DNA of 64,000 nucleotides from Orientallactaga sibirica (taxonomy: Eukaryota > Chordata > Mammalia > Rodentia > Dipodidae). Shown in pieces: positions 11,062 through 44,954 of this stretch. The stretch lies in the NCBI GenBank assembly GCA_036365145.1, contig JAEOAD010000012.1:44895001-44959000 (forward strand), given 5' to 3'. The translations under genes were made by a program, and so were the position numbers. Every line of letters starts with the position of its first letter. Position 1 is the stretch's first letter. Below the pieces are notes generated by a model. It worked only from the letters and a program-made list of their open reading frames with translations, ran no database searches and was not told the DNA's origin.

Positions 11062-11656
11062 ATTGTAAATTTCCTAGAATTGAATGATAATGAAACCACA
11101 ACCTACCAAAACTTATTGGACACAATGAGGCAGTCCTTAGGAGAAAATTTATAACAATATATGCCTTCATTACAAATGACAGAATGATTCCAAATTAATA
11201 ACCTGACTGTCCAACTAAAGGCACTGGAAAAAACAAGAAGAATCCAACCCAAAGAACTCCAAACAGAAAGAAATAATCAAGATTAGAGCAGAAATTAATG
11301 AATTGGAAACTAAGAAAACAATTTTAAAAAATGATGAAATGAAGAGCTGGTTCTTTGAAAGAAATAAATAAAGATTGAAAAACCCCTTGCCTATTTGATC
11401 AAGATAAAAAAATAGAGAAGTCTCAAATTGACAAGATCAGAAATTAAAAAGGAGAGATCATAACAGACATCGATGAAATTGGAAGAATCATCAGGGCATA
11501 CTTCCAAAACTTCTACTTCACAAAATTGAATAATCTGGAAGAAATGGACTAATTCCTAGATACTAAACTAAACTCAGAGCTGACTAATCTCCTAAACCTA
11601 TCACATCCATGGAGATTGAAAAGGTAATCCAAAACCTCCTCAAAAAGAAAAGTACA

Positions 11657-11814
11657 AGCAGGGCATGGTGGCACATGCCTTTAATCCCAGCACTTGAGAG
11701 GCAGAGGTAGGAGCATAGCCATGAGTTCAAGACTATCCTGAGAATACAGAGTGAATTCCAGGTCAGCCTGGGCTAGAGTGAGACCCTACCTCAAAAAACC
11801 AAAAAAAAATAAAA
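11657..11814 (+). mobile_element. B1-like SINE in L1 ORF2
   Basis: Starts 'gcagggcatggtggcacatg', ends 'cctacctcaaaaaacc'. 'gaaaagt' occurs on both sides (before the SINE and after the following GA tract), consistent with a target duplication. Confidence 0.85.
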
Positions 11815-11911
11815 TAAAAAGAAGAAGAAGAAAAAGAAAAAGAAAAAGGAAAAGGAAGGAAGGAAGGAAGGAAGGAAGGAAGGAAGGAAGGAAGGAAGGA
11901 AGGAAGGAAAG
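11815..11911 (+). repeat. (GAA)n-(GGAA)n microsatellite
   Basis: Purine tract grown from the B1 A-tail: AAGAAG/AAAAAG units, then about 14 GGAA units. Confidence 0.9.
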
Positions 11912-12445
11912 AAAAGTCTAGGACCAGATAGTTTCTCAGCTGAATTCTATCAAACCTTCATTAAAGAAGTGAAACCAATTTTTCTCAAACTGTTTTGCAT
12001 AATCAGAGACCAGGGAATCCTCCCCCACTCCTTTTACCAAATACCAAATACCAAAACCAGACAGAGATACAACAAGGAAAGAAAATTATCAGCCTATATC
12101 CCTAATGAACTTAGATGCAAAGATCCTGAACAAAATCCTTGCAAACTGAATGCAACAACACATCAAAAGCATTATCCACTTTGATCAAGTAGGCTTCATC
12201 CCAGGGATGCAGGGATGGTTTAACATATGGAAATCGGTCAACATAATATACCACATAAATAAACTGAACCATAAGAACCACATGATCATCTCAACTGATG
12301 CAGAAAAAGCCTTTGACAAAATACAACAACACTTCATGAACAAAACAATGGAAAGAATAGGCATGTAGGGTTTATATCTCAACACAATAAAAGCTATATA
12401 TAAAGCTCCTAAAGCCAAAATAATATTTAATGGTGAAAAATGGCT

Positions 12446-12548
12446 AACCTGGAATTCACTATGTAGTCTCAGGCTGGTCTCAAACTCACAACAATCCTAC
12501 TTCAGCCTCCTGAGTGCTGGAATTAAAGGTGTAAACTACCACACCTAA
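12446..12548 (-). mobile_element. B1-like SINE, truncated
   Basis: 'aacctggaattcactatgtag' to 'actaccacacctaaca'; the A-tail half is absent. It abuts the L1 break. Confidence 0.75.
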
Positions 12549-12549
12549 C

Positions 12550-12976
12550 AGAGAGAAAGGGGGGAGGATGAAAATGGGTGCACCAGGGGCTGGAGAGATG
12601 GCTTAGCGGTTAAGGCATTTGCCTGCAAAGCTAAAGGATCCTGGTTCAATTCTCCAGGACCCATGTAAGACAGATGCACTAGAGGGCGTATGCATCTGGA
12701 GTTTGCTTGCAATGGCTTTAGGCCCTAGTGTGCCCATTCTCTCCTCCCCCACTGCCTCTTTCTCTCTCTCTCTCAAGTAAATAAATAAATAAATAAAATA
12801 TATTTTAAAAAGAAAAAATAAAATGGGTGTACCAGAGTCTCTAGCAACTGCAAATCAACTCCAGATATATGCATCATTTTGTGTATCTGGCTTTACATGG
12901 GTGTTGAGGAATCAAACTCAGGTTGTTACGCTTTACAGGCAGAGGCCTTCACCTCTGAGCCATCTCTTCAACACCC
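12550..12976 (-). mobile_element. B2-like SINE split by another SINE
   Basis: Minus copy in two pieces, 12550-12585 and 12835-12976, ending 'gccatctcttcaacaccc'. The split is filled by the plus-strand SINE listed next. Confidence 0.75.
12586..12819 (+). mobile_element. B2-like SINE, nested, 15-bp TSD
   Basis: 'ggggctggagagatggcttag' head to (AAAT)n tail. Flanked by 'aaaatgggtgcacca' (12571-12585) and 'aaaatgggtgtacca' (12820-12834), one mismatch, so insertion into the older SINE is directly visible. Confidence 0.9.
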
Positions 12977-13058
12977 AAATCTCATTCTTTTAGGGCATTG
13001 TATTTGAAGACATGCCATACTATAAAACTTACCTGTAATACAGGTTTAAAACAAAATT

Positions 13059-13217
13059 GGCTGGGAGTGGTGGTGCACACCTTTAATCCCAGCACTTGGG
13101 AGGCAGAGGTAGGAGGATCACTGTGGGTTGAAGGCTAGCCTGAGAATACAGAGTGAATTCCAGGTCAGCCTGGGCTAGAATGAGACCCTACCTTGAAAAA
13201 CCAAAATAAATAAATAA
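13059..13217 (+). mobile_element. B1-like SINE
   Basis: 'ggctgggagtggtggtgcac' to 'ccctaccttgaaaaacc' and (AAAT)n. Confidence 0.9.
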
Positions 13218-13835
13218 CTTAATTAGTTAAATTAAAAATCTGTACAAACCAAACAATTACTCAGTTCTGCTAGTTTTTGTCTAAAGACCAAAAAAAAAAA
13301 AGATTCAATTCAGATTTAAAAGTCATAAATGCTGTGGTCTAATTGTTATTCTTTCTCTCAGCTAAGGCAACCATCAGCCTCCATTCATGAACTATGTATA
13401 TGTAAACCATTTCAAATGTATTTTGACAGAACTGAGAGTGTACTCTGTATAACTTACAGTAGGCCTTCAATTTCCACATCACTGGGAGGTTGTTACACTT
13501 TTTTAAAGAAAGCTAAGTAGTTTTCCATTAGTCATTGCTCTCTAGAGAAACACAAGTACTAGAGAAAAGTGAGAGACTGAGATGGAGAAGTTTCCCAGAA
13601 CATGAGGAGGCAGGCTAAAACTGAGACAGTTCTCCAAAAAATCAGTATGTTGGTGACTCTAAGCTCAAACCAAAGGTTACATATGTGGTTTTAGTTACAT
13701 ATATGTATTTTCACAGTTCTGTAGTATAGATTGTAAAATACAAAAAAATAAAACTAAAAAGGACAGAGCAAAGGTGAAGTTAAAAATAGTAAGTGCTGTA
13801 GATGTGTTTGTGCCAGAAAAATGAAAAGAAACATT
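13218..13835 (+). other. Intergenic stretch, no feature
   Basis: Unclassified AT-rich sequence between two B1 copies; small ORFs here show no recognisable domain. Confidence 0.4.
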
Positions 13836-13981
13836 TGTAGGGCATTAGTGTTGCACACTTTTAATCCTAGCACTACAAAGCTGAGTTAGGAGGATCACCA
13901 TGAACTCAAAGCCAATCTGGACTATAGACTGAGTTTTATTCAGGTCAGCCTTGGCCATAGTGAGACCCTACCTTTAAAAAG
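13836..13981 (+). mobile_element. B1-like SINE, diverged
   Basis: 'agggcattagtgttgcacac' to 'agaccctacctttaaaaag'. Confidence 0.75.
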
Positions 13982-14119
13982 AAAAAAGTGGAAAAAAAAA
14001 GAAATTTTTGATATTTTTCAGATTATTTGTTTGCACTAGCAACTTCAATCTACAAAAGTTTATTTCATCTATTTATCCATACTATCATTTTGAGTTGATT
14101 TAGTTTAGTTGAAAATGGG

Positions 14120-14480
14120 TATGGTAGTTTGAATGGCATCCCCCAATAGATTCAGGAGTTTTATTCAAGCTTATAATTTAGATCTCCAGAAGCCTGGCTG
14201 GAGAAGGTATCATAGTAAGTGGATCCAGCCTAAGGTGTGGGGACAGATCTGGAATTTCCAGCCTAAAATATGCAAAGTGCCAGAATTCTGCCTGGGGATT
14301 CTGAAATGTACTTCCTGATGATGGTGGTGGTTTCTCTCTCTGCATGGATCTGTGAAAGTGGGCCAGCTTCTTCTGCCATTATGGAAGTTTCCCTCTATCT
14401 GCAAGCTTCAAGAAATCCCTTCCTCCATAACTGTGCCTTGTTTGGAAGATCATCCTAGCAATGTGAGGCTGACTGCTACA
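14120..14480 (-). mobile_element. LTR element, same family as 10251, reverse
   Basis: The complement starts TGTAGCAGTCAGCCTCA and ends CAAACTACCATA, matching the ends of the LTR at 10251-10640. I see no clear target duplication. ORFs at 14133-14458 are within it and not genic. Confidence 0.65.
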
Positions 14481-14640
14481 CTAAGTAATGTAATCTATAA
14501 ATGTATGTGAGCTCTTAAACCCACAGCAAGGGAAAGAAGTAAATACTATAACCATTACTCTAACAGTGGAATTTACATTTTCTCTCAGGAAAGCTACATA
14601 TCATGAATCATTGCCCTCCGGTCAAAAAAACAACAATATC

Positions 14641-14864
14641 TGGGGCTAAGAGATGGCTTAGCGGTTAAGGTGCTTGCCTGCAAAGCCAAAGGAACCAGGT
14701 TTGACTCCCCAGGACCCACACAAGCCAGATGCACAAGGGGCCACATGCATCTGGAGTTCAATTGCAGTGGCTGGGAGGCCCTGGCATGTCCATTCTCCCC
14801 CCCCCCTCTCTCTCTCTCTCTCACTATTTCTGTATCTCTCTCTCTCAAATAAATAAATAAAAAT
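14641..14864 (+). mobile_element. B2-like SINE
   Basis: 'tggggctaagagatggcttag' head; CT-rich tract with a C-run; (AAATA)n tail. Confidence 0.9.
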
Positions 14865-15030
14865 ATTTTAAAAACAACAACAATAGCAAAGATATGAAGC
14901 AACAGGCATTCTCCTTCATTGCTAGAGAGAATTCAAATAGTACAATCACTTGGAAAGGAACTTGGTTCCTTCCTACAAAGCTGAGCATACTCATCATACA
15001 ATCAATATTTAAGCTCCTTTGTATCACCCC

Positions 15031-15061
15031 AATTTTTTTTATTTATTTGAGAGAGAGAAAG

Positions 15062-15092
<31 letters not shown>

Positions 15093-15239
15093 ATGGGCAC
15101 TGCAGGGCCTCCAGCTACTGCAAACTCCAGATACATGTGCTCCCTTGTGCACTGGTTTACATGGGTCCTGGAGAATCAAACCAAGTCGTTTGGTTTTACA
15201 GGCAAACACCTTAACTGCTAAGCCATCTCTCCAGCCCCT
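15031..15239 (-). mobile_element. B2-like SINE
   Basis: 'tttatttatttgagagagag' to 'gccatctctccagcccc', with a pure GA run at about 15066-15091. Confidence 0.9.
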
Positions 15240-15767
15240 GTATTACCCAAAATTTTATTGACCATTTATTTCCTCCCAAAAATGTGATAACACATGTTTA
15301 TAGTGGTCTAATCCATAATTGCCAAAACTAGGAATCAGCAATCATGTCTATCAGTGGGGTATCTAGAAAAGGAAATATTACTCCAAGCCCCAAAAAAAGA
15401 CTATCAAACCATAAAAACAATGGAATAAACTTAAGTGTACATTTCTAACTAAAGAATTAAATCTGAAAATCTTGCAGGCTGTATGACTTCAACTATATAA
15501 CATTTTGGAAAAGACAAACTGGAAGCAGACAAGCTTGATTGCCAAGGGTTAGGAGGGATGGGCAGACAAATAGCATGAAGAACTTTTGAGCAATGAAACT
15601 ACTCTGTATGGTGAATACATGTAACTGTAAATATGCCAAGTACATAGAATGTACCACATGAAGTATGAACCTTAATTATCTAGATTCAGGATGTGTCACT
15701 CTGTGTTCATTGGTTGTAACAAATGTACTAAACTAGTGGATGGTGGAGGAGGTGGGGGTGGGTATTT

Positions 15768-15920
15768 TGGTTTTCCTTCTTTTTTATTTTTTAGGTACAG
15801 TCTGCCTAACCCAAGTAGCCTAGAATTTTCTGTATAGTACAAGCTGATCTGTAACTCAAAATTTCCAGTTTCTCTCTCTCCTGAGTACCATGATACATAA
15901 CGACCACCACCACACACTAC
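15768..15920 (-). mobile_element. B1-like SINE, highly diverged
   Basis: Reverse B1 order can be followed ('ggtacagtctgcctaaccc', 'agtagcctagaatttt', 'gagtaccatgata') but with many changes. Confidence 0.45.
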
Positions 15921-16149
15921 TTTAATAGGGGATCTTCACAATGGAGAAGGTCGCATGCATATGTGTATGAGCACATTAAAAAGATTTGTACCTGGCTGGT
16001 CCGAAGGTAGTGAGTTATCTCAATTGATTGTTCACAATTACAGATTGAATTTCTTCTACATTTCCTCCCTTCTCGCTACTGCACTTGACTAGTCTTCAAT
16101 ATATATCTGTACCAAAAAAAAAATAACTGTACCTTGTCAATTTTGCTGT

Positions 16150-17780
16150 GAGCCTAAAATTTGCTACTTAAAAGCTTATTTTTTTATTAAGTAGAAACTT
16201 TATATGGACACATCATATGTTGGTACCATCATTTCTTTCCTCCCTGCCCCCACTCCACTGAGAGCCCTCTTTAGGTTATGAGTTGTGAAAGCAGCAGTCT
16301 GACATTGTGGGAAGGGCTATGTCTCTGGATATTCCTTTCCACCCTGTGGCTCTTACATTCTTTCCATGCCCTGTTCCAGAAACTTCCCTGAGCCTTTGTG
16401 GGCATGCTTTAATTCTACTTCAGTGTTGAGTTCTCAGCAGCTCCTGGATTTCTGCATTGGTGCATTTTGAGTCTCCTCAGTGTCTGTCTGCATCACCCTG
16501 GCCCAGGTTATCACACTTATCATGGAAGCAGCACACTTGCCCATGTCACCTGTTCTGTGTTTTCACCTGGGACCTAGCTACCGTGTAAGGGGTGGTTCAT
16601 CTCCTATCAGGGAGTCAGTTATCTATTCTCATCTTGTTGGCAGATTATGGTTGTCCTTGGTTCTCACTGCTCTCTGAAAAACAAAAATGGATTCTCCAAT
16701 GGAGAGTTAGGTCAGGATAATTTAAAGGGGATAAGCATTGTTAATTGAGAGACATTTTGCTGGGCATAGCCTCACTTTTGGATGAAAACTAGTGAAGCTT
16801 CTGTTGGGGTCCATTATCTTGGTATCCATAGGATTCTGACCTGGTTCCTAGTTTGTTATGGGTTCCTTTCCACTGAGCAGACCTCATAGCCAATCAGAGA
16901 GAGCATTGGTTACATACCTAGGTTGTGTGACACGATTGCACAGGAGTGTACATCTTTTCAGGTTGTTTTCATATAGCAGTGTCCCCTGCTTGTTCATGAC
17001 ATTGTTGGCCATTTTCTCCAGCAGCTCATTTCAACACTATACAGGCTAACCATCTGGAACTGGCTTCCTTTAAGATTCAGCCAGATCTCTTGATATTCTG
17101 CATTGGTAGTATGTTGTATCTTCAGCAGGAAGGTCTTACCTTTTACCTCAGGTGTGTAATCAAGTGCTTTGACAGATGCCTGTCTTGTTTGGGGGACCTT
17201 ATAAGTCTCTCTGATAAATAGCTCAACGTGGATTGTAACCAACTTTTAGTAAGTAGAAGTTGCAAGCCAGAGCCAAATGTTTTAGGATTAGGCTTCAACC
17301 CACCCTCTCTAGGGCCCTTCTTACCAGATGATCCCCCCATGCTTCTGTTGAGGGTTCTTTTAGTCCGCTATGCAGGAGAAAGGTTTCTATGGTACCAATT
17401 AATTTTGGATTTGATTTTGTGTATATCTTTTATCAAAGGAGAAATCCAGAGGCTACAAAACTCAACACTAAGTCAGACTGCCAACAGGCCTGCCATGGCT
17501 CAGGGAACATTGCGGAAGAGGGGTCAGAAAAACTGCAAGAGCCACAGAGTGGGTAGGAATATCCTGAGGTGTGGGCCCCTCTACTATCCCATAGGGCCTG
17601 ACTGAGATCTTTATTACCCCACAGTGAATTCCATAACTCCACTGAGGAGGGCCCCAGGGAAAGGGGACCAGGCCAAGAGGATAATAAGAGTATAATCTGC
17701 TCTGTGTATGTGTGCCTTCATGTGTGTATGTATGTGTTTATGTATATAAAATGTGTGTATATGTGTATATGTATGGTTTA
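16150..17780. mobile_element. L1 3'UTR-like sequences, apparently inverted halves
   Basis: The first part (about 16190-17000) reads like the complement of a local L1 3'UTR ('ccctgtggctcttacattc'). The second (about 17440-17700) reads in the sense direction ('ctgcaagagccacagagtgg'), parallel to 6345-6400. ORFs of 62-125 codons over it contain no known domain. The inversion is inferred from these few landmarks. Confidence 0.45.
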
Positions 17781-17785
17781 AAAAA
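17690..17785 (+). repeat. TG/TATG-rich simple repeat
   Basis: Imperfect (TGTGTATG)n stretch ending near 'gtatatgtatgg'. Confidence 0.7.
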
Positions 17786-18645
17786 TAATAAAAAATTCTT
17801 TAAATAGTGAGACATAGTATGATTTTGTGAAATGAATTAAAAATTCACAACTATGTTGTAATTCATTATTTCACAATTTATTTGTAACATCTTTAAAAGT
17901 TTTCTGTGAATTGACTCCATTTCTACCTAGCATGGTCTCTGATGCATAGGAAGCACAAGAAAATATTTCTTTCAGTAATAAATTAGATGTCTGACAATGG
18001 AATAGGATGTGAATTTCTTTTATTTATTTATTAAAAGGATGTGAACATCATATCACTGATACATTACAGAATATATATAATAAATGGAGTTAGTGAAATT
18101 GTCTGAACTATCTTCCAAATATAAAGTTGCATTATTCATATATGAAGGAAAAGGTCTCTTTTCTAGTAGTCTATTTCAACCACCTAACACACTGTCTAGC
18201 AATATGCAGTGCAAGAATAAAGTCCTGAAGAAATCATCTTGTGTAGACCTGTTGTTTTCCAATCATGTGAATCAAAGATAAAAATTTTTAACAGTGATTT
18301 ACTTTTGAGATAGTTTTAGCCAAACTTTTACCTTTATTTCTGGCAAAATTTTGTTCCTATCAATGATTTTGAATAGCTCCTCAATGCTATTGAGTACAAT
18401 ACGTAATATTCAAATGTGTACCTCAAAGCAAATGCATGCTTATATTTCATGTCTAAAGTTTAACTCTTGAAAGCATGTTTTTTGAGAAAACTTATGCAGC
18501 TTACACAGCTAGGCCAAAATCTACTAGGGTAGTTATAAGCCATTTTTGTCTGAAAGAAAGAGAACAAAACTAAAAATGAATTATTTCCTATAGTTAATGA
18601 AACTGTCAGTGAAGATGAGTATCTTCAAGCTCCCCAAACTCTAAA
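17786..18645 (+). other. Intergenic stretch, no feature
   Basis: AT-rich, unclassified; no exon-like or repeat signature that I can name. Confidence 0.4.
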
Positions 18646-18782
18646 TCTCAGTGCAGTGGCACACGCCTTTAATGCCAGCACTTGGGAGGCAAAGATAGGA
18701 GGATCACTGTGAGTTCCAGGCCTCCCTGAGATTACATAGTGACTTCCAGGTCAGCCTGAGCTAGACCTACATGGAACAAACA
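18646..18782 (+). mobile_element. B1-like SINE
   Basis: 'tcagtgcagtggcacacgcc' to 'gagctagacctacatgg', followed by an A-rich (AAAC)n tail. Confidence 0.8.
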
Positions 18783-18839
18783 AAAACAAAAAACAACAAC
18801 AACAAAAAAAAGAACACGAGATAAAAATCTCTGAGAAGG

Positions 18840-18995
18840 AGCCGGGCATGGTGGCACGCCTTTAATCCCAGCACTCGGGAGGCAGAGGTAGGTGCAAACC
18901 CGTGAGTTTGAGGCCACCCTGAGACTACATAGTGAATTCCAGGTCAGCCTGAGCTAGAGCAAGACCCTACCCCAAAAAAAAAAAAAAAAAAAAAT
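18840..18995 (+). mobile_element. B1-like SINE, well preserved
   Basis: 'gagccgggcatggtggcac' to 'agaccctaccccaaaa' with a pure A tail; close to the consensus seen elsewhere in the window. Confidence 0.92.
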
Positions 18996-19349
18996 AAAAT
19001 ATTTCTAAAAAGTTTGCCTTTATGAAGAGAATATTTTGTCCATAATGGAAAAAAAAAAAGCGCACACCAAGCGCTATATTCCCAACTCAGTGGATAAAAA
19101 GAAAAAGAAAAAATTGGACTTTTTACCAGGAAGAATGCCTTGTATCATTACAATGCCCGTCGGGCATCACGGTACACTTAATAGCTGGTTAATTAGTTAT
19201 CAGAAATCAACCGTAGATAATAGTGCGTCACATTCACCTAGTGAAAGGCTATTTTGTTACTTGATAGACCTTTATCCTGAGCTTTGTCCAGTTTGCAGTC
19301 CTAGCTGACCGAACCTCGCCCTTCCCTCTCGCCATCCTGCTCTCTCCTC

Positions 19350-19357
19350 ACTTCCGG
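19350..19357 (-). promoter_or_regulatory. ETS-family binding motif
   Basis: ACTTCCGG is the complement of the core ETS site CCGGAAGT. It lies 92 bp before the GLIPR1L2 ATG, a usual distance for a proximal promoter element. Confidence 0.55.
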
Positions 19358-19412
19358 TTTCTGAAGCGGGCCCACCCCGCCCTCTAGATTGGCAGGTGCC
19401 AGGGGTGGGTAG

Positions 19413-41368
<21,956 letters not shown>

Positions 41369-42200
41369 TATAAAAAAGCCAAAAAAAATCAAATAGAGAA
41401 CACTGAGCTTTAACAAGAAAGAAAATATAAAAACTCAATTATAATATTTCATATCATCACTTTTCTATAGCTACTAAACATTTTTAAATTTAAAAACCAA
41501 ATAGTATAAATAAAAATATGTATTATACAGAAAGTATGAAAACAAGATCTTAGCCACTAAGAACAGATAAAGATGAGATAAAAGCAATACACACTCACAG
41601 GTTTTTCTAACTTGATTATCTTGAGATTTCATAATGGTAACTTAATAAAAGAGGGAATTTCTTAAATTTCTTAGTGTCTAAATATGCTTCCATCTCTGAA
41701 CATAAATGTGTTTACATGCACTTGTAAGTTTCTGATGTATCAAAAGAACTGTTCATGCCAGGTGCTTAGGATCATGCCAAATTCACAATAGCCATTGAAT
41801 AAGTATTGACCTGTTTTTATTATCACCCTTATAGTTATTAGTGGCAAGTTGCTTTCTATGTGACATCAAACATCAAATATTATTTATATTTTATGTTTAT
41901 TTGTCAAATATTTTAAGTGGTAGTTGATGCTCCTGTTTAGAAAATGAATTTATCCTTTCCACTTAATTTTCAATAATAAGACTTGTAATTTGTCACCAAC
42001 ATCCAATTTTATTAGTTTAATTAGTTTAAATTTTATTAGTTATGAATAAACAATGTGGCTGCTTCTAAATTTATATGCTAGCATAAAATACTTTTGAAGT
42101 TATTTACTTGTAGATATTCAATATGTTTAATAAAAGTTAAACAGATTTATAGACAAAGATGTTTACTTATGACTAGTAATTCTAATGAATAAAATTCTTA
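41369..42200 (+). other. GLIPR1L2: GLIPR1L2 3' UTR and flank (probable)
   Basis: AT-rich. AATAAA hexamers occur at 41509-41514 and 41644-41649 and again further on. The used poly(A) site cannot be chosen without transcripts. Confidence 0.4.
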
Positions 42201-42894
42201 GCATAGCCAAATATAACAATTGCCATAAACTCAACACTTGTTAACTATTGTTCTTTAGTCATATCAGTATTATATTAAAGAAGATAAGCATTATCCAAAA
42301 AATTAAAGCCTGAAGTATCCTCTTCAATTTGAAAGTGTCTATTGTTTCATTCCTTGTTACATTTACTTTGTTTCTTAAAATATCTTCAGTTTGAAGATCT
42401 TTGTTTTGTTTTTATACCACCTGTGTTCTACCCAGCATCCTGAGGGAAAGCACTGAGATGAAAACTGGGGATGATTCGCAAGAGAAAGTTTAATTGTTGT
42501 TGTTATTATTATTATTATTGTTATTATTATAGCTATTGCCAGTGTTTTCACAGTTACTTCACACTCAAAGCCCTCTGTGGAAATACTATTGCCTCCATTT
42601 TTGGAATGAGAAGTTGATTTGTGTGTGCAGGGATGGCTCACTCAAATTGCTGCTATTGTAGGACAAAGTGAACTAGCTCCTCTGCCACAATGAAACTTTC
42701 CCAAAATACGATCTTCCCATAAGCTGCTTCTGGTTGAGTGTTTATTTCCAAGCACCAAAAAGGTAACTGCAACACTGTGCCAAATTCCAAAGGTGCTGTA
42801 AGGGGAGACTGCCAGCTCATGGCACTCCTGATGATAAATTCTCTTGAAGGAACAGCTAGCTTGGGAGCCTGGAAGCTATGGTGTGGAACTTCTG
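42201..42894 (+). other. Intergenic stretch with (ATT)n repeat
   Basis: (GTT/ATT)n at about 42494-42530; otherwise unclassified. Confidence 0.5.
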
Positions 42895-42980
42895 ATTCAG
42901 CTCAGGCTTGCCCCAGGCTCTCCTACCTTAGCTTTTTGAGTGTTAGGATAACAGGCATACATCACCCTCTTCAGCTTGTT
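42895..42980 (-). mobile_element. Old B1/Alu-like relic
   Basis: 'gctctcctaccttagcttt' to 'ttaggataacaggcatacat': reversed 7SL-derived body with many changes. Confidence 0.4.
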
Positions 42981-43029
42981 TTACTTCCTGACATTTATCC
43001 ATCTTGGCATTCTCTGACTTCCTGGAGCT

Positions 43030-43440
43030 ATGGTTGGGTGTCTGGCACGGAATTAGAGAATATTCAGTCATTATTCTTTCAAATATTTCTTTTGATTATA
43101 TTTTTCTCTCTTTCTAGTATTCCTATTACACATATTTGCATCTTTTATAGCTAACTCACAGACTTTGGGCATTCTGTTCTGTTTTTTTACAATGTTTCTT
43201 CCTGCTTTTCAGTGTTGGAGCTTTCTGTTAGATGCATCCTCAAGGTTAGCGATGTCCTCTGCCAGATTCAGTCTATTGTAAGCCCACTGAAATCATTTTC
43301 ATGTGTGTAACAGTGTTTTTTCATCTCCAACATTTCATTTTTAGTCCCTTTTTATGACTTCTATCTCTCTGGTTCTATTCTCCATTTTTTACACTGTCTT
43401 CTTTCTCTATGAGTGCCCTCAGCATATTAATCCTAACAAC
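43030..43440 (-). mobile_element. Old L1 fragment
   Basis: T-rich complement of an L1 3' region: 'cagtcattattctttcaaat', 'ttctctttctagtattccta' and 'ttttatgacttctatctctc' parallel 63180-63440. No open frame. Confidence 0.5.
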
Positions 43441-44790
43441 TCTTCCATGACTGGTACCAATGTTTGTCTTCTTTGTAATTTTTTTTCTGATAGCCAGCTA
43501 TGGCATAATGTACTGGACAAAGCGTGAACATAGGCCTTAAGTACAATGTGCTACTAAGGCTATGACAATGTAAAACATAGCTCTTGCTCCAAAGGAAGTG
43601 AGTGTACTCAGATTCAAATATGAGTGACCGTGGCCCCAGGAGCACAGATCTAGGCTACCCTGCATGACATGTTCTAGTGTGGAACAGAGCACATGAGTTT
43701 TGATAGTCACAGAGCAAAAGAAAACCATAGATAAATACACTTGCTAACTATGTTGAAGGGGTAATCAGGTAATGTCATCAGGTTGCAGCCAAGCAGAAAA
43801 ATCTGTTCTATAGGGTTCCGATGACATTCTTAGCTGCATGGTTACTAAGAGCTAGCTGCTCACTTAATCCTTTCCAAAAGTTTTAACTAATCATCACAAT
43901 GATGTGGTTAGTGATAAATGGCTACCAAGGACACTATGGACAGTCCAAGGAGATTTTCACCTTCCATCTTGCAGCACTGCATCTCTCCGCAGTCATAAAG
44001 TTCTGCGGGATCTTCAACACAGATATGGCTGTTTAGGGAACCAGTTCATGACAAAGGAGGGAAAATGCTGTGTAGCTTTATGACTAGTGTCAGCTTTATA
44101 ATGAGCCCGTGTCTCTGGACCGTGAACTTCTTGAGTGTTTCTTAGCCCCCCCCCCACCGCCACACACACCTTAAGCATGACAAGATAGCTAGGAATAGGC
44201 ATTTCCATCTCTCAATTTGGCTGAACTCTCCAACCACTGGAGGCTTTGCTTATAGTTTCTGCTGAGAGCAAACCTTGTTAAGAAAATCAAACATGGCTGC
44301 TCCCCACCTATTCCTGCTGGAAGCTAGGGAATTTCCCTCTGGCATTCAGATGAGGAGTGTAGAGCTCTTGGAGTTAAAACTCAGATAAATGTGGGTCAGT
44401 AGCTCCACTGGCTATTGTAATGCTCAGGATTGTTCATCTGAGCCCCCAACAGCTCATTAGGTAGTGACGATATCCCTACCCAGGCACTGGTTCCAGGTGT
44501 ACTTTTTGCTTTGGGTCCCTTAATTTTCCCATCTCTTTAATCTGGGGAGCAAGAGGTTACCCTGTCCTTGGCTCTCTTATGGATCCTAAAAAAATGTTGC
44601 TGATCTTTAAGTCTGTTCCGTGATTTCTTAGGACAGAGGGGTGTCTTCCAAGCTCTTGACAGAACCACAAGCCACAAGTATTTTAAATTAGGATAACTGT
44701 AAACAGTGAAAATTGACAATTCTGTGTGTAGGAGACAGGCTACATTTTTAAAATTCAGTTTTTTTCTGTACTGTGACTTATTTTCTGTCT
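43441..44790 (+). other. Intergenic stretch, unclassified
   Basis: Probably unique sequence or old unrecognised repeats; a C-run at about 44147-44156. No gene recognised. Confidence 0.4.
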
Positions 44791-44794
44791 TTAG

Positions 44795-44872
44795 AGGGGA
44801 TGGGATCAGATACAGAATGTTGGGCTCTCAGCCAGCACTCCACCACTGATCTATGCCTCCAGCTGTCTCTTA
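44795..44872 (-). mobile_element. ID-like SINE relic
   Basis: Reverse order 'atgttgggctctcagccagc', 'actccaccactgatctatg', 'cctccagc' corresponds to the complement of an ID tRNA-like body. Confidence 0.5.
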
Positions 44873-44954
44873 TTTATTTCTTTTCTCTGTGGAGCATTAC
44901 TTTGTTCTCTGCTTCTCTACTTTCACTTTTTTTTCTGTTTCATAAGGCCTTCTC

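Larger units (their letters stand above)
7454..12446 (+). mobile_element. Broken L1 with nested insertions
   Basis: Sense-strand L1 in pieces. The 5'UTR-like part is 7454-7617 and 8313-8690, with a repeated 'ttcctggctcctc' unit suggesting monomers. The ORF1 region is 8691 to about 9800: a coiled-coil-like N part, then the conserved MGIPEGEE motif near 9286. ORF2 begins at 9843 (MAGINSNLIVITLNVNGLNS, endonuclease start); a catalytic-region stretch reading CCLQETHL at about 9958-9983 is out of frame. Reverse-transcriptase motifs [12 protein letters not shown] and [10 protein letters not shown] occur near 12190-12340. It is interrupted by LTRs at 7618 and 10251 and a B1 at 11657, and stops at about 12446 before the RT catalytic YxDD block. 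Many stops and shifts: not active. Confidence 0.85.

Noticed and set aside
17228..17605. 125-codon ORF
   Set aside because: It lies in L1 3'UTR-like sequence and shows no known domain.
19036..19308. 90-codon ORF immediately upstream of the GLIPR1L2 promoter
   Set aside because: Lys-run start and no recognisable motif; more likely non-coding sequence next to the CpG-rich promoter, although a bidirectional transcript is not excluded.
42738..43154. 138-codon ORF downstream of GLIPR1L2
   Set aside because: It runs from unclassified sequence through an old SINE relic into an L1 fragment; no coding signature.
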